Positions 25,442 to 35,276 of a stretch of 64,000 nucleotides of DNA are shown here, in pieces. The translations under genes were made by a program, and so were the position numbers. Position 1 is the stretch's first letter, and every line of letters starts with the position of its first letter. The notes beneath the pieces are model-generated. The model was not told the origin of the DNA. It searched no databases and saw only the letters and a list, made by a program, of their open reading frames with translations. Where the stretch lies: NCBI RefSeq assembly GCF_001421325.1, contig NZ_LMJY01000016.1, positions 372,307 through 436,306 on the forward strand, written 5' to 3'. This stretch comes from Novosphingobium sp. Leaf2 (GTDB lineage Bacteria; Pseudomonadota; Alphaproteobacteria; Sphingomonadales; Sphingomonadaceae).

Positions 25442-27979
25442 TCAGAACTTGAAACCGAGGCGTGCATAATAGAAACCTCCGCTCAAGCCGAACGGTGCAA
25501 AGTTGCCGTACTGGCCCGAGCCGTCCGATGCGATGATGCCGTTTTTGTCGGGGTACGTGTCAAAGACGTTGTTGGCGCCGACTGCGACATCCAGCGACCG
25601 GGTCAACTGGTAGCTGATTTCGGCGTCGGCAATCCACTTTGCGCCAAAGGTCCGATCGGATGCGGCGACATTGCTGGACTCGGTATACTGCCCGTAGCGC
25701 GTTTCGCGAATGAGCGCTTTTACAGGCCCGGACGACCAGTTTGCGGTCAGCACGACCTTGGAGCGCGGCGTGGCTGCCACGAGATCGCGACGCGCCTGCC
25801 GGCCGAACAGGGTGACGTTGAGGTTGCTCAGTTCCGCAGGATTGTCGATCACCCGCAGGATCTTTGTCCGGTTGTAGCTGCAGGCCGCGCTCAGGCGGAA
25901 TGTGCCCAGCGATTGCGTGTCCAGCGTGTATTCGGCCACCGCATCGATCCCCCGCGTCCGCGTGTCGATGGCGTTGGTGAAGAACTGGGCGCTATCCACG
26001 CCGGTGATGCCATTGGCGCGCAGGATCGCCGCCACCGCTGTGCCACCATTGGCGGCTGTGCCGAGAAATTCGGTCTTCACGATCCGGTCGTCGATGCGGA
26101 TCTGGTAGGCATCGACGGTTAGGCGCAGCGGGCCGCTTTCGTATGTGATCCCGGCGGTGAAGTTGAGCGACTTTTCCGGCTTCAGCGGCTTGGCGCCCAG
26201 CGCCTGCGCGGCGGCGCTGTTGACCGGCAGGAACTTCGAGGTCGTCAGTGCGCGGGTATCGCCAATGACGGTGACGGTGTTCTGCGTGGTCGAGAACCCG
26301 GTCTGCGCCAGGGACGGCGCGCGAAAGCCGGTGTTGACCCCGCCGCGCAGCGCCAGGCCCGGCGCCAGTTCGATCCGGGTGGAGGCCTTGGCGCTGAACG
26401 TGTCACCGGCGCTGTCGGTATAATGCTCATAGCGCCCGGCAAGGCCCACGAACCACCCTTTCGCAACGTCGGTCGACAGATCGAGATAGGCGGCAAGATT
26501 GCTGCGGCTGAGGCTGGTCGCGTCAGCCGGCGATGTGCCGGTGAACGAGACCAGGCCCGGTGAGGGCGAGCGTCCCCCGTACAGTTGCCCGAACGGCGTA
26601 CCATCCGCCGGGATCACGTAGCCTCCATCGCGGTAGCTATCGGGTTCGCCGGCGATGTTCTGGAACCGCTCCCAGCGATGCTCGACACCGAACGCGACAT
26701 TGAGCGGCTTGGCAAAGCCGGCGTCGTACTGCCGGCTGATGTCGAGATTGTTGACCCACAAGTCCTGCTTCTGGCGGCCCATGTAGAATTCGGTCGGACT
26801 GGTCGGACCCAGCGAGGGATTGAGCGTGTTTTCGGCGCTTAGCTCTACGCTGTCCTTGCCATACGTCGTCGATAAATCAAGGTCCCATCCGGCCACCTGC
26901 GAACGGATGCCGAGCGCGGCCTGGTAATCCCACTCCCTGATCCGGCGATAGGCCTGGAAGCCGCCAGGATAGATCTGCGGCAGCACCGAAGAGCCCTGCG
27001 TGTTCGCCTGTCCGCCATAACCCGTAGCTGCGGCAAACGCCGCGCCGCGTGCATCCTTGATGTCGCGATAGCTAAGGGTCGAAAACGAATAGAGCGTGGT
27101 GTCATCGTTCAGCGGAAGCTCGGCGTTGTAGCTGGTGTTGACGATCTTGTCGCGGTTGGAGCGGCCATAGCCGCCGGCGATGAGATGGTTGGCGCTGCTT
27201 TCACGCGGGTCCGCCTGGCCGTTTACCAAGGGGTAGATGTAAGGCACCGGCTGCGCGGAGGACGTGGCGCGGTCGTGGTATTTGGCTTCCAGCGCGAAGC
27301 GCACGAAACCGCCGTCGGCCAGACGCGTGCCGTAGGAGCCGGACACCTGCGCCAGTTCGCCGCCCTTGGAATACAGCTGCCCGCCGGTAAGCGACAGGTC
27401 GCCGCCGCTGGGGCTATCGTCGAGGATGATGTTGATGACCCCGGAAATCGCGTCCGAGCCATATTGCGCCGCAGCGCCATCGCGCAGCACTTCGATGCGG
27501 CCAACCGCGCTGGTGGGAATGAGGTCGATGTCGACCGGTGTCGAGCCGCCGGAAATGCGCGAGAGGTTATTGATGAGCGATGTCGTGTGGCGGCGCTTGC
27601 CGTTCACCAGCACGAGCACATAATCGCCCGAAAGGCCGCGAATGGAGATCGGCCTCACGCTGGCCGACGTGCCGCCACCGCCAAGCGCGGGCATGGTCAG
27701 CGATGGAATGATGTTGCCCAGGATTTCCTTCAGGCCGGTGCGGCCGGTGGACTTCAGCTCTGCCGGGCCGATGACGTCCACCGGCACCGGGCTGTCCGCA
27801 ACCGAGCGCGCAGTCTGTCCGCGTGCGCCGGTAACGATGATCGCGCCGCCCTCCACGCTGTCCGCCGGGGCCGCCGCATCGGCTGTCGCGGCCGCGTCTG
27901 CTGCATACGCGTTAGTTGCAAACGCAATCGCGGACAGGCTCGTCGCCAACGCGACCGATCTCAGTATCTTCATTGACAT
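25442..27979 (-). CDS. TonB-dependent outer-membrane receptor
   Basis: The 845-residue protein has a signal peptide (MKILRSVALATSLSAIAFATNAYA), a TonB-box-like GGAIIVTGARGQTARSVADSPVPV and a plug with SIRGLSGDYVLVLVNGKRRHT. VLRDGAAAQYGSDAISGVINI follows, then a 22-strand-type barrel ending in FYYARLGFKF. It imports a large or scarce substrate across the outer membrane with TonB energy. Its promoter region carries the TCTAC-N7-GTAGA palindrome, and it is downstream of the sulfonate operon on the same strand. A sulfur-compound ligand is therefore likely but unproven. It differs clearly from the other two receptors in the window, which resemble each other. Confidence 0.93.
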   Translation of the reverse strand: MSMKILRSVALATSLSAIAFATNAYAADAAATADAAAPADSVEGGAIIVTGARGQTARSVADSPVPVDVIGPAELKSTGRTGLKEILGNIIPSLTMPALGGGGTSASVRPISIRGLSGDYVLVLVNGKRRHTTSLINNLSRISGGSTPVDIDLIPTSAVGRIEVLRDGAAAQYGSDAISGVINIILDDSPSGGDLSLTGGQLYSKGGELAQVSGSYGTRLADGGFVRFALEAKYHDRATSSAQPVPYIYPLVNGQADPRESSANHLIAGGYGRSNRDKIVNTSYNAELPLNDDTTLYSFSTLSYRDIKDARGAAFAAATGYGGQANTQGSSVLPQIYPGGFQAYRRIREWDYQAALGIRSQVAGWDLDLSTTYGKDSVELSAENTLNPSLGPTSPTEFYMGRQKQDLWVNNLDISRQYDAGFAKPLNVAFGVEHRWERFQNIAGEPDSYRDGGYVIPADGTPFGQLYGGRSPSPGLVSFTGTSPADATSLSRSNLAAYLDLSTDVAKGWFVGLAGRYEHYTDSAGDTFSAKASTRIELAPGLALRGGVNTGFRAPSLAQTGFSTTQNTVTVIGDTRALTTSKFLPVNSAAAQALGAKPLKPEKSLNFTAGITYESGPLRLTVDAYQIRIDDRIVKTEFLGTAANGGTAVAAILRANGITGVDSAQFFTNAIDTRTRGIDAVAEYTLDTQSLGTFRLSAACSYNRTKILRVIDNPAELSNLNVTLFGRQARRDLVAATPRSKVVLTANWSSGPVKALIRETRYGQYTESSNVAASDRTFGAKWIADAEISYQLTRSLDVAVGANNVFDTYPDKNGIIASDGSGQYGNFAPFGLSGGFYYARLGFKF

Positions 27980-28021
27980 GTGCCCCTGGAACTATGTCTT
28001 CGTCCCCGACCACATCACATG

Positions 28022-28038
28022 TCTACTGAATTAGTAGA
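28022..28038. promoter_or_regulatory. Palindrome TCTACT-GAATT-AGTAGA upstream of the TonB receptor
   Basis: This perfect 6-5-6 palindrome lies 43 bases upstream of the receptor start (27979), in the 145-base gap after the sulfonate-binding lipoprotein gene. Its TCTAC-N7-GTAGA core is the same as at 8742-8758. It is the best single copy of the proposed sulfur-regulon site. Confidence 0.65.
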
Positions 28039-28124
28039 AATTGAAATTCCTGTATCGACCTCAAGTTTTACTTCATTCAACGGGGGTTGTGAGCGCCGGA
28101 GAAGGCGGCGCCGCGCGGGTAAGC

Positions 28125-29078
28125 CTATACGTTCGGGACAAACGCATCTTTGAGCGAGCGGTCGGTCTTCACCTCGCCAAACTTGCGGAAGGTATCCAGC
28201 ACCACTTGCTGCCGGTCGATCAGCGACTGGTCGATCGGTACAGAAAGCCGACTGGTGGCCGCCGTTTGCCTGGCGATCTCAAGCGGCAACCCGGTTTCCT
28301 GGGCAAGCACCTTGGCATAGGCACCAGAATGCGTGCTCACCCAGGTCAGCGCCTTGGCCTCGCGCCGGAGGAAATCAGCCAGCAGCGGCTGCTTGGTTTT
28401 AATGGCAGCCTCGTGGGCGATATCGAACCCGAAGCCTTGCGCAAGGCCTGCGTTGCTGATGGCGATGCGGTTCCCATCCGCTTGTGCAGCCGCGATATAC
28501 GGTTGCCAGGTCGACCAGCCATCGACCGCCTTGCTCTGCAAGGCGGCCCGCGAATCGCTGGGCGAGAGGAACACCACCGTCACGTCCTTGAGGCCTAGCC
28601 CTGCCGAAAGCAGCGCCCGTAGCAACAGATAGTGGCCGACGCTGCCGCGCGTAGTCGCGATCCGCTTGCCCTTCAAACCCTTGGCATCGCGGATCGATGA
28701 GCTGGCAGGTACGACCACGGCGATGGCGATGGCGCCGGATGTTCGCTGATCGGCGACTTGCGCGCCGATCGCCTTGATCGGGCTGCCAGCCTGATACGCG
28801 AACTGGAACGGTGCATCGCCCACCAGCCCGGTATCGATCGCGCCGCTACCCAGGGCTTCGAGCAGGTTTTGTGCTGCCGGAAATTCCGACCATTCGACGG
28901 TGTATGCGATGCCGTCCAACGCGCCCGATGCCAGCATGAGCGACTTCGTGCCGCCCTTCTGACTGCCGACGCGCAGCACGCCTGCATTCCCGCCGGCCCC
29001 CCGCCCGCACGCTGCCAGGGTTCCTGTCAGCAGTAGCGATGACCCAAGACTTGCAAGCAGCGCGCGCCGATCAAACAT
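28125..29078 (-). CDS. Sulfonate-type ABC transporter substrate-binding lipoprotein (SsuA/TauA-like)
   Basis: The 317-residue protein starts FDRRALLASLGSSLLLTGTLAACG, a lipoprotein signal with lipobox LAAC. It continues as an NMT1/SsuA-type binding protein: LRVGSQKGGTKSLMLASGALDG, VEWSEFPAAQNLLEALGSGAIDTGLVGDAPFQFAYQAGSPI and RGSVGHYLLLRALLSAGL. It should bind an aliphatic sulfonate or sulfate ester in the periplasm for the SsuBC-type transporter. It is the last gene of the operon that starts with ssuC at 36059, four bases after the dioxygenase gene. Confidence 0.92.
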   Translation of the reverse strand: MFDRRALLASLGSSLLLTGTLAACGRGAGGNAGVLRVGSQKGGTKSLMLASGALDGIAYTVEWSEFPAAQNLLEALGSGAIDTGLVGDAPFQFAYQAGSPIKAIGAQVADQRTSGAIAIAVVVPASSSIRDAKGLKGKRIATTRGSVGHYLLLRALLSAGLGLKDVTVVFLSPSDSRAALQSKAVDGWSTWQPYIAAAQADGNRIAISNAGLAQGFGFDIAHEAAIKTKQPLLADFLRREAKALTWVSTHSGAYAKVLAQETGLPLEIARQTAATSRLSVPIDQSLIDRQQVVLDTFRKFGEVKTDRSLKDAFVPNV

Positions 29079-29081
29079 GAA

Positions 29082-29942
29082 TTACAAGTCCGTCCACAAG
29101 GGTTCGTCGGCAATCAGGATACGGTGCAGTTCACGCGGAAAATCGCCGTAGTTGCGCACCGCATAATGAACCGCGGCGCGGTTATCCCAGAACGCCACCG
29201 TACCAGGTCGCCAAGAAAAACGCGCCTGCACGTCGGGTCGTTTGTACTGGCGCAGCACTTCGTCAAGCAATTCACGACTTTCCGAAAGCTCGACCCCCAG
29301 GATCTGGGGCTGCTGCTGGAAATTGACCCACAGAATCTTCTGCCCGGTCTCCCGGTGGGTGCGCACCACCTTGTGCGAGACGATGGGATATTCATGGCCC
29401 GCCAGCTCCAGCGAGTCCGAGAAGTTGTGCGTCACGTACTTGCCGTCCAGGCGCGCCTTTAGCTCATCCGACAGCGTCTCGTATGCGAGGTTCGCATCCA
29501 CCCAGATCGTATCGCCGCCCACTTCGGGCAGGTTGACATCGCGCAGGACCGCGCCCCAGGTCGGCACCAGGCGCCAGCTGGTATCAGTATGATACGCATC
29601 GCCAGCCTTCAGCTTGCGGCCAAGCTTCTTTTCGAACTCTCGATCGTACCTTGCATTGATCGCGTGCACGGCGGTGTTGGCAGTTTCATGCCGCGTGGTG
29701 GGATGGGTGTAGAGCGGGCCGAAGTTGCCCGCGAACGCGGCTTGGCTCGCATCATCGAGCGCCTGATCGCGGAAGAACACGACCTTGTATTTCAAGACGG
29801 CGGCACGGATCGCGTTGCGCATTTCATCTGTCAGCGGCTTGGACAAGTCGACCCCCTCGATCTCGGCCCCGATGGTGGGCTGTACGGGGCGGATCACCAG
29901 ACCGGCCTGTGACTGGCCAGAAATGCTGTGGGCGGTAGCCAT
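29082..29942 (-). CDS. TauD/TfdA-family Fe(II)/2-oxoglutarate dioxygenase (taurine or alkylsulfate type)
   Basis: The 286-residue enzyme has the facial triad His118-x-Asp120 (YHTDTSW) and distal His273 (RELHRILI). GTVAFWDNRAAVHYAV and the following Arg are in the 2-oxoglutarate-binding region. It contains the N-terminal IGAEIEGVDLSKPL and KYKVVFFRDQ of the family. Family members oxidise taurine or alkyl sulfate esters, releasing sulfite or sulfate. The HTDTSWR pattern is compatible with AtsK as well as TauD, so the substrate class is open. The ribosome-binding site AAAGGAG is strong. It lies between the flavin monooxygenase and the binding lipoprotein of the same operon. Confidence 0.9.
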   Translation of the reverse strand: MATAHSISGQSQAGLVIRPVQPTIGAEIEGVDLSKPLTDEMRNAIRAAVLKYKVVFFRDQALDDASQAAFAGNFGPLYTHPTTRHETANTAVHAINARYDREFEKKLGRKLKAGDAYHTDTSWRLVPTWGAVLRDVNLPEVGGDTIWVDANLAYETLSDELKARLDGKYVTHNFSDSLELAGHEYPIVSHKVVRTHRETGQKILWVNFQQQPQILGVELSESRELLDEVLRQYKRPDVQARFSWRPGTVAFWDNRAAVHYAVRNYGDFPRELHRILIADEPLWTDL

Positions 29943-29966
29943 GGTTTTTTCTCCTTTACGGATCTG

Positions 29967-31301
29967 TCAGGCGGCGGCGCGGGCCAGGCGGGCGGCGGTG
30001 TTGCGGTTTATAGGCACGTCGAGCCCGAGGTTTTCGCGCAAGGTCGTTCCCGCATAGTCCTGCTTGTAGATCCCGCGCTGCTGGAGGATCGGCACGACAT
30101 GATCGACGAACACTTCAAGTTGGCCCGGCACCGATTCGAACAGGTTGAAGCCATCCGATCCACGCTGGTCGAGCCACAACTGGAAACGATCAGCGATCTG
30201 CTCCGGCGTGCCGACAAAGCCCCCCTTGGGTGTTGCCGCACGCAGCGCGATCTGGCTCAGCGTCAGGCCTTCGGCGGCGTAGCCCAGCACGCGTTCCGAG
30301 GCGCTCTGGTTGCTCTTGCGACCTTCTTCGGCAACGTGCTGCGGGAAAGGCCCCTCTGGGTCGTAGACGCTGAAGTTGTGATCGTTGAAAGCCCGGCCCA
30401 AGGCGCGCAAGGCGTTCTCCAGGCTGACCAGCCCGGCCAGTTCATCATGGAGCCGCTCGGCTTCCGCTTCCGTCGAGCCGACCACGGGCCGGGCACCGGG
30501 CAGGATCAGCAGTTTTTCAGGATCGCGCCCGAAACCGCGCGCACGGGCCTTCAGATCGGCGTAAAACGCCTGCGCCTCGGCCAGATCCTCCTGATGGGTA
30601 AAAATCGCCTCGGCATGGCGCGCGGCGAACGTGCGCCCGTCCTCGGACGATCCGGCCTGGAAGATCACCGGCTGTCCCTGGGGTGATCGCGAGATATTGA
30701 GCGGGCCTTTGACCGACAGGTATTCGCCCTTGTGGTTCAGCTCATGCAACTTGTCTGGGTCGAGGAACTGCCCGCTGGCCTTGTCGCGCACCAGCGCATC
30801 GTCTTCCCAGCTATCCCACAAGCCTTTGACGACATCGAGGTATTCGTCAGCCAGGCGATAGCGCTCGGCATGGCCCAGATGTTCGGACTTGCCGTAATTG
30901 GCCGCGCTGCCCGCCAGCCACGAGGTAACCACGTTCCACCCGGCGCGCCCGCCGCTCAGATGGTCAAGCGAGGCGAACTGGCGCGCCAGATTGAACGCCT
31001 CGGTGTAGCTGACCGTGGCCGTGCCGACCAGGCCGATCTGCTGCGTGACCGCCGCCAGCGCCGACAGGATCGTCAAAGGCTCGAAGCGGTTGAGGTAATG
31101 CGGCGAGGAGCGCGCGTTGATCGACACGCTGTCTGCAACGAAGAGATAGTCGAACTTGCCGCGCTCAGCCGCCTGGGCCTGGCGGACGTAGAACGGCAGG
31201 CTGGTGCTGGCATCTACCTGGGCATCCGGGTGGCGCCAATCGTCCCAACCCGGACCCACGCCGTGAAGAATAAAACCGAGCTTTATTTGCTTTCCAGCCA
31301 T
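29967..31301 (-). CDS. LLM-class FMN-dependent monooxygenase, NtaA/SnaA/DszA family
   Basis: The 444-residue protein has the (beta/alpha)8 features of the family: [70 protein letters not shown] and [24 protein letters not shown]. Members use reduced FMN from a separate reductase to cleave C-N or C-S bonds; DszA and related enzymes desulfurise sulfones. A perfect GGAGG precedes the ATG. It is a close paralogue of the gene at 45566-46918. Its place between ssuD-like and tauD-like genes suggests an organosulfur substrate. Confidence 0.92.
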   Translation of the reverse strand: MAGKQIKLGFILHGVGPGWDDWRHPDAQVDASTSLPFYVRQAQAAERGKFDYLFVADSVSINARSSPHYLNRFEPLTILSALAAVTQQIGLVGTATVSYTEAFNLARQFASLDHLSGGRAGWNVVTSWLAGSAANYGKSEHLGHAERYRLADEYLDVVKGLWDSWEDDALVRDKASGQFLDPDKLHELNHKGEYLSVKGPLNISRSPQGQPVIFQAGSSEDGRTFAARHAEAIFTHQEDLAEAQAFYADLKARARGFGRDPEKLLILPGARPVVGSTEAEAERLHDELAGLVSLENALRALGRAFNDHNFSVYDPEGPFPQHVAEEGRKSNQSASERVLGYAAEGLTLSQIALRAATPKGGFVGTPEQIADRFQLWLDQRGSDGFNLFESVPGQLEVFVDHVVPILQQRGIYKQDYAGTTLRENLGLDVPINRNTAARLARAAA

Positions 31302-31412
31302 ATTACGTCCTCCTGATTGCTATGTCCAATCTATGGAGTAAAGTGCAGGCCAACCAACGCGGAGGACTTATATCTCCACGAGTTCTGCCAATGCGTCGGC
31401 GCGCACTTGGGC

Positions 31413-32513
31413 TCAACTTGCCAGTGCGATATCTTCTGCCCGCTTGGTCGATTCACGCTGCGCCACTTTCGCACGCACAAGCGGCAGCAATTCGCGGCCA
31501 TACTGAATGGAGTCGGCAAGCGGTTCGAAGCCGCGGATCAGGAAATGGTCGATACCGACGTCATAATATTCAAGCATCGCATCGGCCACCTGCTCGGGCG
31601 TTCCGACAAGCCCGGTGCTGTTGCCTGCCGCGCCCGTCAGCGCCGCAACGCCGGTCCACAGCCGGGTATCGCGGCGTTGTGAACGGGCGGTCTCCAGCAG
31701 ACGCAGCGAGCCTGCATTGGGCGGGCGATGGCCGCTGGTCGGCTGCCCGGCGGCTTCGCGCAAGGCGCGCACTTGCTCTACTATGGCGTCGGCCTTTTTC
31801 CACGCGGCTTCCTCGGTATCGGCGATCACCGGGCGCAGGGAAAGCGAAAAGCCCGGCTTGCGACCATGCTGGGCGGCGGCGTGACGCACCGTGCGTACCA
31901 CGTCCTGAACCTGCTCCAGCGTTTCGCCCCACAAGGCGTAGACATCGGCATGGCGGCCGGCCACTCCGATGGCTTCGGGCGAGGAGCCGCCGAAGAACAC
32001 GGGCAGGTTATCGGGCTTGATCGCGCTGAACGCGCCGCGCGCCTGGAAGAAGCGACCGGCATGATCGAACGGCTGCGCCTCGGTCCATTCGCGGCGCAAC
32101 ACCTCCAGATATTCGTCCGTGCGCTGGTAGCGCGTGGCCTTGAGCGAACCAACGTCCCCATCGCGCGCCATTTCCTCGTCCGCGCCGCCGGTTATGATGT
32201 GCACCGCGACCCGCCCGCCCGAGAGTTGATCAAGTGTGGCCAGCTGACGCGCCGCCAAGGTGGGCTGGGTAAAGCCGGGGCGATGCGCGACCAGGAAGCC
32301 AAGCGTGGTGGTGATCGCCGCCGCATGCGCAGCCACGATCTGGCTTTCGGGCGAGGCCGAGCCGAACGGGATCAGCACGCGATCGAAGCGGCCCTCTTCC
32401 TGTGCGCGCGCGGCGGCCTCCACATAATCACGGTCCAGCACGCGGGAACGGGTGGCGGCATGTATTTCGGAATTGTCGTTGAAGCCGATGTAGCCGATGA
32501 ACTTTACAGTCAT
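31413..32513 (-). CDS. Alkanesulfonate-monooxygenase-like LLM flavoprotein (SsuD-like)
   Basis: The 366-residue protein has SsuD features: VKFIGYIGFNDNSEIH, FDRVLIPFGSASPESQIVAAHAAA, LGFLVAHRPGFTQPTLAARQLATLDQLSGGRVAVHIITG and QRTDEYLEVLRREWTEAQPFDHAGRFF. SsuD uses FMNH2 and oxygen to split alkanesulfonates into aldehyde and sulfite. I chose the ATG at 32513, which has AGGAGT at proper distance; 31 upstream codons of the open frame lack family character. A 111-base gap separates it from the next gene (31301). No SsuE-type reductase is in the operon. Confidence 0.92.
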   Translation of the reverse strand: MTVKFIGYIGFNDNSEIHAATRSRVLDRDYVEAAARAQEEGRFDRVLIPFGSASPESQIVAAHAAAITTTLGFLVAHRPGFTQPTLAARQLATLDQLSGGRVAVHIITGGADEEMARDGDVGSLKATRYQRTDEYLEVLRREWTEAQPFDHAGRFFQARGAFSAIKPDNLPVFFGGSSPEAIGVAGRHADVYALWGETLEQVQDVVRTVRHAAAQHGRKPGFSLSLRPVIADTEEAAWKKADAIVEQVRALREAAGQPTSGHRPPNAGSLRLLETARSQRRDTRLWTGVAALTGAAGNSTGLVGTPEQVADAMLEYYDVGIDHFLIRGFEPLADSIQYGRELLPLVRAKVAQRESTKRAEDIALAS

Positions 32514-32542
32514 GTCGGGGTACTCCTGTTTTTTCCGATACG

Positions 32543-33769
32543 TCAGATGACGAAAAAGCCGTGGGTGCCGTCCCGCTCCAGTTGCGCTACAAGGCCGTAT
32601 TCCCAATCGAGATAGGCCTGCATGGCGGCGGCGGGGTTGTCCGTGCCCTCGTAGGGCCGTTTGTAACGACCCTCAGGCCCGCGCGGCGGCGGGGCGCCGT
32701 CAGGGCCGGTGGCAAGCTCGCCCGTAAAGTCGGCTTCCAGCACCAGGACTTCCCAGCCCATCTGCGCAAGCCAGGATGCGGTCATGTCGGCACGGGGGCC
32801 AAGGTCGTCCGCCAGGACGATCCGCGCGCCGCGTACGGGTGCGAAGTGATCGGTTTCCTGGACCAGCTGGCCACCCGGTGCATTGCGGAACCCCGGCAGG
32901 TGCCCGGCGGCATAGGCATCGGGCTGGCGCACGTCGAAACGGTAGAGCGTACGGTGGCTTTCAGCGGCGATGGCGGCAAGCTGCGCCGCGTCGATCCGGC
33001 GGACGCCAGCGCGGTAGGAAACGGCCCGCGCCCTCGCCCGTGCCTCATCCACCCCGTCGCAAAGGTCGACGCTTTCCTGCCGCCCGTGCTCCAAATGCTG
33101 GCCGGCCAGGGTCCAGCCGATCGTGCCGTTGCGCAAAGCGAAGACGCGGTTGGGGACGCCAGCGTTGATGAGCGACTGCGCGCCGATGATCGAACGGGTG
33201 CGCCCCGCGCAATTCACGATGATCGTGGTATCGGGATCGGGCGCGGCGGCGTGTGCCCGCAGCACCAGTTCCGCCCCCGGCACGCTGCGCGCCGTGGGGA
33301 TGCTCATCGTCGCGTATTCCTCGAAGCGGCGGGCGTCGAGGATGGCGATATCGGCCTTCTCGTCGATCAGCGCGCGCACGTCGCCGGCGGGCAGCGAAGG
33401 CGTGCTGCGCCGATGCTCGACCAGTTCGCCGAACGCTTTGGAGTAGCTGTTGACGTCCTCGAACACCTCGTAGCCCGCATCGCGCCAGCCACTGAGACCC
33501 CCTTCAAGTTCCTCGACGTGCGTGAAACCAAGATCGCGCAATTGCGCTACGCCTTTGGCTGCCAGCCCCTCACCGTCATCATAGACGGCGATCGGCACGT
33601 CCTGGCGTGGCAAACGCCACGGCGCTTCGATCGCGATACGCGCCAGCGGGATCTGCGCGGCGAACAATGGATGGGCCGCAGCAAACTGTGCTTCATCGCG
33701 CACGTCCAGGATGGCAATCTCCGTGCGGGCCAGCAAGGCGCTGCGCACCTGTAGGGGGGTGATGGTCAT
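32543..33769 (-). CDS. Multi-domain rhodanese-like sulfurtransferase
   Basis: The 408-residue protein holds three or more rhodanese-like units (about 5-100, 128-235 and 258-345) followed by a tail rich in charged residues. Only the middle unit keeps an active-site cysteine (Cys187 in VNCAGRTRSIIG); the first has VYDDGEG and the third VLADDLGPRAD at the loop. Such enzymes move sulfane sulfur between thiols or to cyanide. It overlaps the thiol-dioxygenase-like gene by four bases and precedes the ssuD-like gene, so it probably handles reduced sulfur released or formed during organosulfur use. Confidence 0.9.
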   Translation of the reverse strand: MTITPLQVRSALLARTEIAILDVRDEAQFAAAHPLFAAQIPLARIAIEAPWRLPRQDVPIAVYDDGEGLAAKGVAQLRDLGFTHVEELEGGLSGWRDAGYEVFEDVNSYSKAFGELVEHRRSTPSLPAGDVRALIDEKADIAILDARRFEEYATMSIPTARSVPGAELVLRAHAAAPDPDTTIIVNCAGRTRSIIGAQSLINAGVPNRVFALRNGTIGWTLAGQHLEHGRQESVDLCDGVDEARARARAVSYRAGVRRIDAAQLAAIAAESHRTLYRFDVRQPDAYAAGHLPGFRNAPGGQLVQETDHFAPVRGARIVLADDLGPRADMTASWLAQMGWEVLVLEADFTGELATGPDGAPPPRGPEGRYKRPYEGTDNPAAAMQAYLDWEYGLVAQLERDGTHGFFVI

Positions 33770-34410
33770 GCTGTCCTCGACACGTCCCAGATGTTGGGCA
33801 GGGTGTTGTTCGCGTAGCCCGATCTGAAGGGCCGCTCTTCGCCGTTGGGGCGGAACGTGGCGCGCGTCACCGCGCCGATATTTCCGCCATAGACGTGGAT
33901 CGAAATCGACGTGCGATCGGCAAAGGCGTTCTCGACCCGGTGGATATCGCCGTCGCGCGGGTCGATCAGTTCCACCTCGCCTTCGCGCAATTCGCGGGTC
34001 GGCCCGTACTGCACCAGCGATCCGTCGGACGGTCGCTGGCGAAACCCCTGCACTTTTTCCGCGCCGCGTAGGACGCCGACCAGCCCCCAGACGCGGTGAT
34101 CATGAATGGGGGTCGCCTGTCCCGGCCCCCACACGAAAGACACGACGCTGAAACGTTCAGCGCTGTCGCAGTGGAGGAGATATTGCTGGTAGCGCGCGGG
34201 GTGTGGCCGGGCGAAATCGTCGGGCAGCCAGCCGTCTTTGGCCACCAGCCGGGCCAACAGGCCGCGCCCGCCCGCCAGGATCTCGTTACGGTCCTGCGCG
34301 CCGTCAAGCAGCGCCGCAAATGCCCCTACAAAGCGGCGCAGCGGCGTAGTGTCCACCACCGGCTCGGCCTCGGTTAATGGCGAAGGCGCAAACGAAGCGC
34401 GCGCGTTCAC
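33766..34410 (-). CDS. Cysteine-dioxygenase-family cupin (thiol dioxygenase)
   Basis: The 214-residue protein has the iron-binding cupin triad: His103 and His105 in PIHDHRVWGLVGVLRG and His157 in GDIHRVENAF. The surrounding VSFVWGPGQATPIHDH fits bacterial cysteine dioxygenase type I relatives, which also include 3-mercaptopropionate dioxygenases. These oxidise a thiol to a sulfinate. The start is GTG and overlaps the ATPase gene by four bases; the stop overlaps the rhodanese gene by four. The position inside an ssu operon is unusual and suggests thiols appear as pathway intermediates or ligands. Confidence 0.88.
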   Translation of the reverse strand: MNARASFAPSPLTEAEPVVDTTPLRRFVGAFAALLDGAQDRNEILAGGRGLLARLVAKDGWLPDDFARPHPARYQQYLLHCDSAERFSVVSFVWGPGQATPIHDHRVWGLVGVLRGAEKVQGFRQRPSDGSLVQYGPTRELREGEVELIDPRDGDIHRVENAFADRTSISIHVYGGNIGAVTRATFRPNGEERPFRSGYANNTLPNIWDVSRTA

Positions 34411-35264
34411 AGCCGTGCCCCGGCGTGCAGGGCCACGATGTCAGCCGGATGATCCTGCACCAGCGTACCGCCCAGCGCGTCAAGCAAGCGCTGGCGCAAA
34501 CCGGCCGCGATGCTCGACCGCTCCGCACCGCGCGCGGCGGTAATCCGTTCCTGCGCGACGATCCGACCGCCGTCGAGCAGGATCACGCGGTCCGCCAGGG
34601 CAATGGCTTCGTCCACGTCGTGCGTCACCATCATCACCGCCGGACGGTGGCGACGCCATAGCGACAGCACCAGTTCGTGCATGCGCAGGCGCGTCAAGGC
34701 GTCCAGCGCGGCAAACGGTTCGTCCAGCAGCAGCAACTGCGGTTCGCGCACCAGCGCGCGCGCCAGGGCGACCCGCTGCGCCTCGCCGCCGGACAAGGTG
34801 AGCGGCCATGCATCAAGGCGATGGCCAAGCCCCACTTCCTGCAGCGCATCCTGCGCGGCAGTGCGCGCGTCGCGGCCCTTCAGACCAAGCGCGACGTTGC
34901 GCCACACCCGCTTCCACGGCAGCAGCCGTGCATCCTGAAACACCACAGCGCGGTTCGCAGGCACGGTCACGTCCTGGCCTTTGACGTCGTCCAGACCGCC
35001 AAGCGTGCGCAGCAGCGTCGTCTTGCCCGAGCCCGAACGGCCCAGCAGCACGACGAACTCTCCGGCCTCGATCTCAAGATCCAGGCCCGATATAATCGTG
35101 TTTTGCCCAAAGGTGCGGGTGAAGTTTGTGAGCTTCACGGCGGCCTCACGCGGCGAGCGGGTGGGAGGAAGTGCGGTAAACTGGTTCACTCTGGCGTCCA
35201 CGGTTCTGTCCTTTGGATCGAAGCGGTACGGCGGTCGGGAAATGGAGGAGACAGGCTTTTGCAT
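34407..35264 (-). CDS. ssuB: Sulfonate ABC transporter ATP-binding protein
   Basis: The 285-residue ATPase has Walker A GRSGSGKTT, the Q-loop at AVVFQDARLLPWKRVWRNVALGL, signature LSGGEAQRVALARALVREPQ and Walker B LLLLDEPFAALDALTRL, then THDVDEAI. DARLLPWKxVxxNVxLGL is characteristic of the nitrate/sulfonate/taurine (SsuB/TauB/NrtD) group. It lies 12 bases downstream of the permease gene. The ATG at 35264 is taken as start; a TTG three codons earlier also opens the frame. About 45 N-terminal residues before the ABC core are longer than usual. Confidence 0.92.
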   Translation of the reverse strand: MQKPVSSISRPPYRFDPKDRTVDARVNQFTALPPTRSPREAAVKLTNFTRTFGQNTIISGLDLEIEAGEFVVLLGRSGSGKTTLLRTLGGLDDVKGQDVTVPANRAVVFQDARLLPWKRVWRNVALGLKGRDARTAAQDALQEVGLGHRLDAWPLTLSGGEAQRVALARALVREPQLLLLDEPFAALDALTRLRMHELVLSLWRRHRPAVMMVTHDVDEAIALADRVILLDGGRIVAQERITAARGAERSSIAAGLRQRLLDALGGTLVQDHPADIVALHAGARL

Positions 35265-35276
35265 CGGGCCCAAACT